A DNA stretch of 64,000 nucleotides from Sphingobacterium sp. CZ-2. Lineage in GTDB: Bacteria; Bacteroidota; Bacteroidia; Sphingobacteriales; Sphingobacteriaceae. The DNA lies in NCBI RefSeq assembly GCF_004526235.1, contig NZ_CP038159.1, positions 3,596,001 to 3,660,000 of the forward strand, read 5' to 3'. The notes beneath the pieces are model-generated. The model searched no databases, was not told where the DNA came from, and was given only the letters and a program-made list of their open reading frames with translations. A program made the translations under genes and the position numbers. Position 1 is the stretch's first letter. Each line of letters begins with the position of its first letter. Of this stretch, positions 44,295-51,721 are shown piece after piece.

Positions 44295-46049
44295 TTAGTT
44301 CCTCACACAACGAACGTTCTTCAATGTGGATTCCAATACCCCAAGCCCACCTACTGTGATGGAAGATAGAGGCTCAGCGGTATTTGTTCCAGCAACATAA
44401 GCTGTACCACCAATTGTAGAACGGTTACGTGCATGGTATCCCCAAGCGCCAAGACCAAGATTGATGAGTGGAGGTAGGCTAATCGAGATATTTCCGGTCT
44501 TGCTCCACAGCGCAGCTTCCCTGGCGTGAGTATCTCCTAATGCCAAACTTACAAGTCCCGCCTCGGTACCTGTGGTTATTACATTGATGTTCGTAACCTG
44601 TCCATTGTAATAAAAACGCAGGACATTGGAAGCAGCATCAAATGCTGTACTGGTGCCACCCGCAACTGGTGTATACTGGACATAATTACTCGCAAAGGTC
44701 GCCCCAGGGGCATTATCTGGAATAAGGAGCCCTGTAATCGATCCCAGAACAGAGGAGAGTAGGCCACTGGAAGATGTTAGCACCGCAGTTTCCGTATTTG
44801 TTGGTTGTCTCCATACTCCTTCTGGGTAGACCAACGCACATGGGTCTCCAGGTGCAGCCTGGAATCTCCTAGGAAGAATCCCTCCAAAGGCAAAATACCC
44901 CCTGCCATCCGTAACTGGGTTCAACTGGTTCACCGCATAGAACCTATATGGGTTCCGGCCCGGAGAATAATACAGATTGGAACGAGCCCAGTTCACTGTT
45001 ACACCACCTTGTGTAGTCCTGAGTGGGCTTTCCACCATGTTGAGCAATACCCTATGGCTGTTCCCGATCACAGGTGTGATCCCTACAGTGGGAAATGTAT
45101 TTGTGCTCGTGAAGTTCCGTGTGATCCCATCCGAATGTGCAAGATTCAAGCTGCTCACACTAACCACAATATTGTTCTGTGCGGTCGAGTCGACCGTGAA
45201 AGCATAGGCAACCTTTCTGTCTGCCTGTCCTTCCTCCAGATTTACGAAACTGTTCCAGTTCAACGTCTGCGTGGAATCTTTAAGTTCCGACCAAACACCA
45301 GTGGTGATGTTCAGTTTTCCTGTTTTCATGGTTAGACCAGAAACGGTCACATTGGCTGAAGACATAACTCCAAAAAGACCCATTGAATTCAGCTCTATGG
45401 CTATCCTTGAAGTTTTGTGCCGAAACGTGATCGGTAGTTGGACAGGGGCTGTAACCACCGCAGGGATGGACAGCTCGCCTGCTGCATGGAGAACATCTTT
45501 CCCCATAGGAAGATCGAGTTCAGTGGAATTGGGCGGAAGATCGGGAACACTCTGAGCGGTATTGTAGCTCAGTGCATACCACTGATAGCTCTGACCAGCC
45601 TGAACGGCAACATTCGCTGTACCACCAGATTCCAGTTCTGTGGAACTCCTAAGAACACCACTTTGGAACAGGAAAAGACGGTACTTGATTCCAGGAGGGA
45701 TTGCTGCTGCCCTGTTCGCATCTGATCTAGAAGATGATACGCCAGATGTACGTAGCCCACGTTGTACTAGGGGGACCTCGAACCTGTTATCAACCCTTAA
45801 TTCGGCATCATAATCTCCATAATTAAGCAGGGATGGAGTATTATGCTCCCTTTTAGATGATGCCTTGGGACCAGTTTCCTGAATAGGGCTTTCCTTAACA
45901 CCTGCGAAGGATACGGACAACTGAACCTCCGGACCTTCCAATTGTTCATTTCCTGTTTCCTTACTGCAGCTAAACATAAAGCAGCCAGCAAAGGCCAATA
46001 AAAGGGCACTAGCCGCCTTATTGGCAAAACTTTTAAATATCGGTTTCAT
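44295..46049 (-). CDS. Fimbrillin-like surface lipoprotein
   Basis: A 584-aa lipoprotein: signal peptide ALLLAFAGCFMFSC with lipidated Cys, and a long Ser/Thr/Gly-rich beta-structured body. ITFRHKTSRIAIELNSMGLF is the central hallmark of Bacteroidetes fimbrillin/Mfa-like proteins, and the end VLESTLKNVRCVRN is the common C-terminal VRCVR form. It is probably a surface adhesin or pilus component. It follows the 52-aa peptide gene by about 20 bases on the same strand, so they form a unit ending at the terminator 44227-44261. The start at MKPIFKSFANK (46049) gives the correct signal peptide. Confidence 0.8.
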   Translation of the reverse strand: MKPIFKSFANKAASALLLAFAGCFMFSCSKETGNEQLEGPEVQLSVSFAGVKESPIQETGPKASSKREHNTPSLLNYGDYDAELRVDNRFEVPLVQRGLRTSGVSSSRSDANRAAAIPPGIKYRLFLFQSGVLRSSTELESGGTANVAVQAGQSYQWYALSYNTAQSVPDLPPNSTELDLPMGKDVLHAAGELSIPAVVTAPVQLPITFRHKTSRIAIELNSMGLFGVMSSANVTVSGLTMKTGKLNITTGVWSELKDSTQTLNWNSFVNLEEGQADRKVAYAFTVDSTAQNNIVVSVSSLNLAHSDGITRNFTSTNTFPTVGITPVIGNSHRVLLNMVESPLRTTQGGVTVNWARSNLYYSPGRNPYRFYAVNQLNPVTDGRGYFAFGGILPRRFQAAPGDPCALVYPEGVWRQPTNTETAVLTSSSGLLSSVLGSITGLLIPDNAPGATFASNYVQYTPVAGGTSTAFDAASNVLRFYYNGQVTNINVITTGTEAGLVSLALGDTHAREAALWSKTGNISISLPPLINLGLGAWGYHARNRSTIGGTAYVAGTNTAEPLSSITVGGLGVLESTLKNVRCVRN

Positions 46050-46068
46050 AATAGATAGTTTAAAAGTC

Positions 46069-46227
46069 CTATTGGAAATCACCGTTCTGGGTTCCGCCAC
46101 CTGAGGTTCCCCAGTCATCAAGTGATGAATCTGAGGTGATCGAAGCCGAAGCAATTCCCTGTTCCAGCTCGATAATGAGCACCTTCAATGAGGGTGTCTC
46201 ATAGAGATTGTTTTCAAATTTGTTCAT
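46069..46227 (-). CDS. 52-aa peptide, putative precursor or pilus-associated small protein
   Basis: ATG at 46227 to TAG at 46069. It begins MNKFENNLYETPSLKVLIIE, continues LEQGIASAS, and ends with a Gly/Asp/Asn-rich tail (DDWGTSGGGTQNGDFQ). The layout is an amphipathic leader, an LEQGIA motif and a short polar tail, as seen in small Bacteroidota proteins beside fimbrillin-like genes. It precedes the lipoprotein by about 20 bases. With PqqD and HprK-like genes nearby it could be a modified-peptide precursor; this is inference. It lies outside the usual length cut-offs and is easily missed. Confidence 0.6.
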   Translation of the reverse strand: MNKFENNLYETPSLKVLIIELEQGIASASITSDSSLDDWGTSGGGTQNGDFQ

Positions 46228-46387
46228 ACTATACACTTTGGATTAAAATTTCACTTGTACTTTCTTATATCATAGGAGTTTGTTTACGTAATTAATTTGG
46301 TCAATCGTGTTCAAAAGAGCCTTTTGGAAACCCTTTTTAACTAACTGGATATGTTAATGACACTCAAATTAGGAAAAAGTTTTATTA

Positions 46388-48688
46388 TTATAAAATTTTG
46401 TTGCCCACTATTTTTGAAAAAGTACGTTTTTCTTCAAAATCGTTCAGAATTAGGCCTGTTCTCCCGAACTTTCTGGAATTGAAATAGATCTTTAGCTGCC
46501 TGATATAATTTTTATCATGGACTCCTGCCCTTACAACATAAAGTGTCAGATCGACCAATGGAACGATGATCTGGGTATCAGTTACTTTGGAATATGGAGC
46601 AGAATCCAGAATGATATAATCGTATTTTCCAGAATAATGCTCCAGTAACCTTTCAATCCTTCCATTGAGCAGTAGTTCTGCAGGATTTGGTGGTACCGTT
46701 CCTGAAAATATTACATCTATTTCTCTAGGACCGGTATCTTTTTGCAAAAGGGCCTCATACGGCACATTTCCGGCAAGGTAGTCACTAAGTCCATTGGTCC
46801 TGTCATCAGGTTGGGAGGTTAGATAGCGGGACAAATTGGGAGCTCTCAAATCAGCCCCGATCAATAGGACACGGTATCCAGCCAGTGAATGGATCGTTGC
46901 AAGGTTCACAGAAACAAAACTCTTACCTTCGGAAGGAATACTGGATGTGACCAGGATCTTTTTTGCCCCTGCAACTTCAGTTCGGCCCAGCATATAAGGA
47001 ATGTTCGTTCTTACCATCCTCAAAGATTCGGTAAATCCCGAGTCGAGATGTCTTTCAAGACCAACTACCGCTGAACGAGGCAATGTCCCAATCAACGGAA
47101 CCGGCAAGTCCTGCAGGTCTTCAGGGGAATTGATCTTGTTGTCAAAAGCGTTTTTGATATAGATCATCAGAATTGGGGCCACGATCCCTATTCCCAAACA
47201 GATCAAGAATACCCTTATTGGCCGCGGTGAAATAGGCGAAGAAAAACTATAAGCTGTGTCTACTATTTTAAGGTTTACCGGCTCAGCATTAATAATTAAT
47301 TTATTCTGTTCAATTTTTTTTAACAAAAAAAAATATATAGCTTCAATTACTTTTTCATCTCGGAACATCTTTTGAAAATTATCCTCTCTTTCAGGATAAG
47401 ATTTAAGATAAGAATCATCTAGATCATTCTGATAATCGAAACTATTAATTTGGTGAAGGAGATTAATTTTTAAATTCTCCAAAGCCCTTTTAATTGAATT
47501 CCTCATTTCTGAAACTGTCTTTTCAGAAACAATATATTCAGGGTGTTCCTTACCAACATATCTACTAAGGTCTATTAAATCAATGATTCTTTTGTTATAC
47601 TCTTCAACTTGCAAGGAAATGGAACGCTCATTTAATCCTAAATTTACCGGAAGGATAACATTATTATTTGAAATATATCCGATAAAACTTTCTATCATGT
47701 AAAGCGAGGTTTTAAGATCCAAAACTTTTTTTTGGCCTAATGAAAGATTCTTTAATGAAATATCAACCATTGTTTTTAATTCCTCTGATCCCCTTTTCGA
47801 CTTTAACCTGTATTTTTTATTGTCTATACTCTTAAGATATTTTTCTATAATTTCAAAACGAGTTGAAATAAAATCCCCAGTTTCCTTATATATACTCAAT
47901 TTATCTTGAGTTCTAGACCTATTATATTGTTGAATTAAGCCATTAATTATGATTTCCGCTTTTCTTTTATTATTAGTTCTCATAGAAATTGGAACTAGAA
48001 AAGATTTTATTTCACCCTTTTTTCCAATAGTCATTTGTTCCTGAATTTCATTGACAGCATGTTGTAAAGGTAGGTACCTTATAATTATCGTTCCATTCCA
48101 ATCATTTTTTCGAATAACTATATTAACGTGACCGATTGGTAATTTTAATAAAATCCCAGATTTATGTTCCCTCCATTCACTTTTTGGTTCCTTAATATAA
48201 ACTGATGAGTTATTAACCTTAATCGAAAACTGATAAGGTCTATGAAACATAATTTTATCCTTGACTATTAGCTGTATAGGACTTTCGAATTCGGTTATTT
48301 CCTTTTCAAGTATCCTTCCCTGGAGATAATACTTATATTGGAGAGATTTTTCTAAAACTAGGTTTCGTAAAAAACTGCGCGACTTAATCACTTCTATCTG
48401 ATCTTTTACAAAACCAGCCGACGATACAGATCTTTTAGCAAGGTCGGAAAATTCGGGTAAACCAGACATTTCTCCTGAAGGTTTTTTTTCATCTTGCAGT
48501 ATGATTTTTGCCCCCGTAAGATAGGTGCGGGAGGCATAACGCAGATACATATATCCCGATAACATACAGAGAAAAAGCCAGAATAAAAGATACTTCGAAT
48601 AGGAGAGAAGTTCCTTGACAAGGTTTTTTGAAAATGATTCCCCGTCTCTTATTCCAGATTGGTAATTGAAGGTAGCCATGCGCGACAT
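46388..48688 (-). CDS. wzc: Wzc-like polysaccharide co-polymerase / tyrosine autokinase
   Basis: A 766-aa membrane protein. Wzz domain with first helix SKYLLFWLFLCMLSGYMYLR, long periplasmic coiled-coil part, second helix about residue 500, then a BY-kinase domain: Walker A VTSSIPSEGKSFVSVNL, Walker A' LIGADLRAPN, Walker B DYIILDSAPY. It controls chain length and export of exopolysaccharide. The C-terminus (EEKRTFSKIVGNKIL) has no tyrosine cluster, unlike the paralogue at 59391-61802, so autophosphorylation may be altered. Alternative start at the next Met (48679). Confidence 0.9.
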   Translation of the reverse strand: MSRMATFNYQSGIRDGESFSKNLVKELLSYSKYLLFWLFLCMLSGYMYLRYASRTYLTGAKIILQDEKKPSGEMSGLPEFSDLAKRSVSSAGFVKDQIEVIKSRSFLRNLVLEKSLQYKYYLQGRILEKEITEFESPIQLIVKDKIMFHRPYQFSIKVNNSSVYIKEPKSEWREHKSGILLKLPIGHVNIVIRKNDWNGTIIIRYLPLQHAVNEIQEQMTIGKKGEIKSFLVPISMRTNNKRKAEIIINGLIQQYNRSRTQDKLSIYKETGDFISTRFEIIEKYLKSIDNKKYRLKSKRGSEELKTMVDISLKNLSLGQKKVLDLKTSLYMIESFIGYISNNNVILPVNLGLNERSISLQVEEYNKRIIDLIDLSRYVGKEHPEYIVSEKTVSEMRNSIKRALENLKINLLHQINSFDYQNDLDDSYLKSYPEREDNFQKMFRDEKVIEAIYFFLLKKIEQNKLIINAEPVNLKIVDTAYSFSSPISPRPIRVFLICLGIGIVAPILMIYIKNAFDNKINSPEDLQDLPVPLIGTLPRSAVVGLERHLDSGFTESLRMVRTNIPYMLGRTEVAGAKKILVTSSIPSEGKSFVSVNLATIHSLAGYRVLLIGADLRAPNLSRYLTSQPDDRTNGLSDYLAGNVPYEALLQKDTGPREIDVIFSGTVPPNPAELLLNGRIERLLEHYSGKYDYIILDSAPYSKVTDTQIIVPLVDLTLYVVRAGVHDKNYIRQLKIYFNSRKFGRTGLILNDFEEKRTFSKIVGNKIL

Positions 48689-48837
48689 TTAATTGGTTAG
48701 ACAATGATACGATTTTCATTTTTGTAGCGCAACATCCACAACCGGATTCTTAAAGATGAACAATTTCTCCTAAGAGGAAAGCAGTAACATTCGAAGAAGA
48801 ATAAAATGAGTTGCAAAATAATGGTCAATGAAGAAAA

Positions 48838-48874
48838 AAAACAAAAAAAACCCCTCCAGACCTATCTAGAGGGG
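48838..48874 (-). terminator. Intrinsic terminator in the wzc leader
   Basis: On the minus strand CCCCTC pairs with GAGGGG (48869-48874 with 48851-48856, 12-nt loop) and is followed by a long T-run with a single G. It lies between a promoter-like sequence at 48919-48948 and the wzc start at 48688, so it can attenuate wzc or end a small RNA. Confidence 0.8.
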
Positions 48875-48914
48875 CATTTCCAAAGTGTATAGTACCTCCT
48901 AGAAGTACTAAGTG
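48838..48914 (-). ncRNA. Candidate leader or small RNA ahead of wzc
   Basis: The segment from the predicted transcription start (near 48912-48914) to the terminator is about 75 nt and has no open frame of note. It contains a second short stem, TAGTAC/GTACTA (48890-48895, 48905-48910), before the terminator. It may be an attenuator leader for the exopolysaccharide gene, similar in principle to anti-terminated Bacteroidetes capsule leaders, or a stand-alone small RNA. Confidence 0.45.
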
Positions 48915-48918
48915 TGCG

Positions 48919-48948
48919 TAAATATAAAAATTGAAGTGAATTCGCAAA
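48919..48948 (-). promoter_or_regulatory. Bacteroidetes-type promoter upstream of wzc
   Basis: On the minus strand a -33 TTTG (48945-48948) and a -7 TATATTTA (48919-48926) are 18 bp apart, matching TTTG / TAnnTTTG in all but the last base. It reads toward the terminator and wzc. Confidence 0.6.
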
Positions 48949-49091
48949 GGATTTGCTAGCAAATTTTTTCGGAACATAAGAGGCCAAAAGATAAAAATCT
49001 TCAAGTAGCATTCGAACATATTTTCTTCTAAGTCAGCAATTGTAAAAAGTGGAATCATGTGACTTTTATTTTACCATTTCCAAAAATTCAT

Positions 49092-49099
49092 TAGGTTTG
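49092..49099 (+). promoter_or_regulatory. -7 element before the nucleotidyltransferase gene
   Basis: TAGGTTTG matches TAnnTTTG and is 37 nt ahead of the ATG at 49137. No clear -33 element is present. The rest of 48949-49136 holds no recognisable gene. Confidence 0.35.
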
Positions 49100-49136
49100 T
49101 AGTCCCATTAAATGCATCATAAAAAAATCGCAGAAA

Positions 49137-50249
49137 ATGCCGAATACCAGTATTACTAACCAAAAACCTACCCAATCCTTCTTGAAGGCTTTGCAGGCTT
49201 CTATCTGGTCTCACCCCTTAGATCCAACATTCTTTGAGGAACTATCGCCAGGGCAGTGGCAGCAACTCGTGAAGTTGTCACTCACCCAGACGGTGGAAGG
49301 ATTAATTTGCCAATCGATACAGAATCTGCCGGGTGAGCTTCTTCCAAACAAAGAGCTTTTATTGAAATGGATCGTACGTCAACAGCGAGTAATATCTTAT
49401 AATGAAAGGGTCAGCCAAACAATATCCTTCACAAATTCACTGTTCAGGGAAAATGGGATTAATGCTGTTCTGCTCAAGGGGATGGCAGTGGCCCAATATT
49501 ATCCTGTACCTTTATTAAGGACAGGAGGAGATATTGATTGGTATTTCCCAACAATTTCTGATTTCCAGATGGCTAATAAACTCATGGCAATACATGGAGA
49601 GGATTACCGTATCCAGTCCAGGATTGACACCGATTACAGAATAGGGAAGGTTCCAGTTGAGCATCATAGCAGATTAATCAATATGTACAATCCCTTCGTA
49701 CAGAAATTCATCAGAATGTTTGAAATGGAGGAAAAGTCTTTCGCCCGAACAACATTCATTGCTGGGCAAAATGTTCGAACACCATCAACTATTGCAGAAA
49801 TCCTACTTATCAATACCCATATTCTCCATCACCAGATCGGTTATGGTATAGGATTAAGGCATCTATGCGATGCAGCATTGATCTACAAAAACTCTCACGG
49901 AAGATATGACAAAGAGCAACTAAAATACGCATATAAAAAGCTAGGGCTTCTAAGATGGGCGGAAGCCCATCATTACATGTTGACTGAGATTTTAGATTTA
50001 GATAAAGAGTTTCTCCCCTTTGCTCCTAGGAGACATTCCAAATGGAATGATCAGACGCTTGACCTCATGCTAAAGGGTGGAAATTTCTCTTTTTATGATC
50101 CTGGAAACCCTGATATTGAAACACCCTTTTCTAGGATCAATCGTCCTCAAAGGCTTACAAATTCTTTTTTCAGGAATTATAGGATTGCCCCTATGGAAGC
50201 GATCTGCTTCCCATTCACACAGTTCTACAGGAAATACCTAACCTTATAA
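49137..50249 (+). CDS. NTP_transf_5-family nucleotidyltransferase
   Basis: A 370-aa protein with the family signature INAVLLKGMAVAQYYPVPLL and RTGGDIDWYFP, where the D-x-D acids belong to the nucleotidyltransferase core (about residues 110-145). The C-terminal half is helical. These enzymes occur beside lasso-peptide and HprK/PqqD loci in bacteria, where the substrate is unsettled. It is divergent from wzc and about 450 bases from it, with the kinase and PqqD genes further left, so it probably belongs to that system. Confidence 0.82.
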   Translation: MPNTSITNQKPTQSFLKALQASIWSHPLDPTFFEELSPGQWQQLVKLSLTQTVEGLICQSIQNLPGELLPNKELLLKWIVRQQRVISYNERVSQTISFTNSLFRENGINAVLLKGMAVAQYYPVPLLRTGGDIDWYFPTISDFQMANKLMAIHGEDYRIQSRIDTDYRIGKVPVEHHSRLINMYNPFVQKFIRMFEMEEKSFARTTFIAGQNVRTPSTIAEILLINTHILHHQIGYGIGLRHLCDAALIYKNSHGRYDKEQLKYAYKKLGLLRWAEAHHYMLTEILDLDKEFLPFAPRRHSKWNDQTLDLMLKGGNFSFYDPGNPDIETPFSRINRPQRLTNSFFRNYRIAPMEAICFPFTQFYRKYLTL

Positions 50250-50318
50250 TAAGTCTAAAAGAGTTGAACTGGACATCATCTGGGAAGAATAGTATTTACA
50301 AATTTAAAAATCATCCGC

Positions 50319-51365
50319 TTACTTTATTCTTACTTCGTAAAGTTTTGTCCAATCCTTTCCCGTTACCAATAAAGTTTTGGAATCAGCCTTATAGGCAACC
50401 CCATTCATTTCATTGCCTGTCGAAGCGCGTTTGCCATCGTATAAACCCACAAAATTCACTTTTCCCTCCACTATTCCGGTATTCGGGTCAATGATCACCA
50501 TGATATCCCTATCTGCATGGTAAAGATTCGCATAGACCTTACCATCGATGAACTCCAGTTCATTGATGCTATCAACAGGACCGTTATCATCATAGATAAC
50601 GATGGAACCCGTTTCCTTCAGGGTAGTAGGATCCAAAAAGAATAGTTTATTGGTACCGTCCGATTTGATGAAACGTTGCCCATCATAGGTCAAACCCCAA
50701 CCTTCCTTACTCTCGCCATAGGCAAAAGTACTCAGTTGCTTAAAGCTGGATTTGTCAAAAACCAACCCTTTCATCTCTTCCCAGGTCAGCATATAGATTT
50801 TATTTCCTACCACGGTAATCCCTTCTCCGAAACTTTCCGAAGGAAGATCATGTTTCTGCAATACTTTTCCAGAAGCAAGATCCACTCTACGAAGGGAAGA
50901 ACGTCCCTGCATTCCTGTTGATTCGTACAATACCCCATTATCGTAATATAGCCCTTGGGTAAAGGCTGTTGAATCATGTGGAAAGATTTTGACCACCTCA
51001 AAAACATAGTTCTTAGGTGTAGGCGGAACGATCAACAATTCACTATAGGCCATATCCTCTTTCCCGCCCGAATAGATCTTAGCGGTCAATTGCTTATTTC
51101 CATAACCGAGCTCATTGGAATCAAATACCACCGTAGAGGTATCCGATTTACGTTCGAATACTTCACCATCGATCGCATAGACCACTGAATCCAGAATGGC
51201 ATCTGTAAAGTTCAATTTCACCTGAACTTTATTGCCCTTCAGCACCTTACTGCCGGTGACCGGATTTACAAATTCCAGTTTTCCTTTTTGTGATTTACAG
51301 CTCATCACCAACAAAAAAGGTATCATCATAAGGGTTAAACCCGATAATTTCATAATCATTTTCAT
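50319..51365 (-). CDS. Glutaminyl-peptide cyclotransferase-like lipoprotein
   Basis: A 348-aa lipoprotein (lipobox LLVMSC near residue 23). After an N-terminal beta domain (about 30-110) comes a beta-propeller with FPHDSTAFTQGLYYDNGVLY, FGEGITVVGNKIYMLTWEE and INELEFIDGKVYANLYHADR, the pattern of plant-type glutaminyl cyclases (glutamine cyclotransferase). It converts N-terminal Gln to pyroglutamate on exported peptides or proteins. Its ATG follows the old stop codon of the broken yraN by one base, so it is in the dnaG-yraN transcription unit. Catalytic residues were not assigned individually. Confidence 0.88.
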   Translation of the reverse strand: MKMIMKLSGLTLMMIPFLLVMSCKSQKGKLEFVNPVTGSKVLKGNKVQVKLNFTDAILDSVVYAIDGEVFERKSDTSTVVFDSNELGYGNKQLTAKIYSGGKEDMAYSELLIVPPTPKNYVFEVVKIFPHDSTAFTQGLYYDNGVLYESTGMQGRSSLRRVDLASGKVLQKHDLPSESFGEGITVVGNKIYMLTWEEMKGLVFDKSSFKQLSTFAYGESKEGWGLTYDGQRFIKSDGTNKLFFLDPTTLKETGSIVIYDDNGPVDSINELEFIDGKVYANLYHADRDIMVIIDPNTGIVEGKVNFVGLYDGKRASTGNEMNGVAYKADSKTLLVTGKDWTKLYEVRIK

Positions 51366-51366
51366 A

Positions 51367-51704
51367 TTAATAGTTCCAAAAAGCGTCTCGTATATAGTTT
51401 ACTTTATTCTCGATAAATGGGACCAGATCAAAACGGATTTCCCCTTCAAAGCCGGATAATTGTAGGTATGCAGCGCTGCCCTGCTCAATCGTTGTTTCTT
51501 CTCCTTGCTTAAGATCTTATGGATTTCCACAAACTCTCGCTTTCCCAACAATTTGACTCCCACAAACACCAGCACCTTTCCATCCATGCCGATCAGGTCA
51601 AGTTCCAAGTGCTTAAATCGCCAGTTCGTCTCCAGCACCTTCAGTCCCTTCCTCTCTAAGAATAACCATGCCATTTCTTCGCCTCTCTTACCTAAATCCG
51701 ACAC
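51367..51704 (-). pseudogene. yraN: yraN (UPF0102) with a frameshift
   Basis: The 5' part reads as YraN: DLGKRGEEMAWLFLERKGLK, then LELDLIGMDGKVLVFVGVK. The nuclease motif usually ends FVEVK, so a catalytic Glu is replaced by Gly. Near 51450 the frame shifts by one base: the usual C-terminus EIRFDLVPFIENKVNYIRDA then FWNY is present in the next frame, ending with TAA at 51367-51369. The current frame instead stops at 51399. Both the lost Glu and the frameshift suggest real decay, though an assembly error in the shift cannot be excluded. Lies between dnaG and the cyclase gene. Confidence 0.8.
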
Positions 51705-51721
51705 GTTCTATCCTCCAGAAA

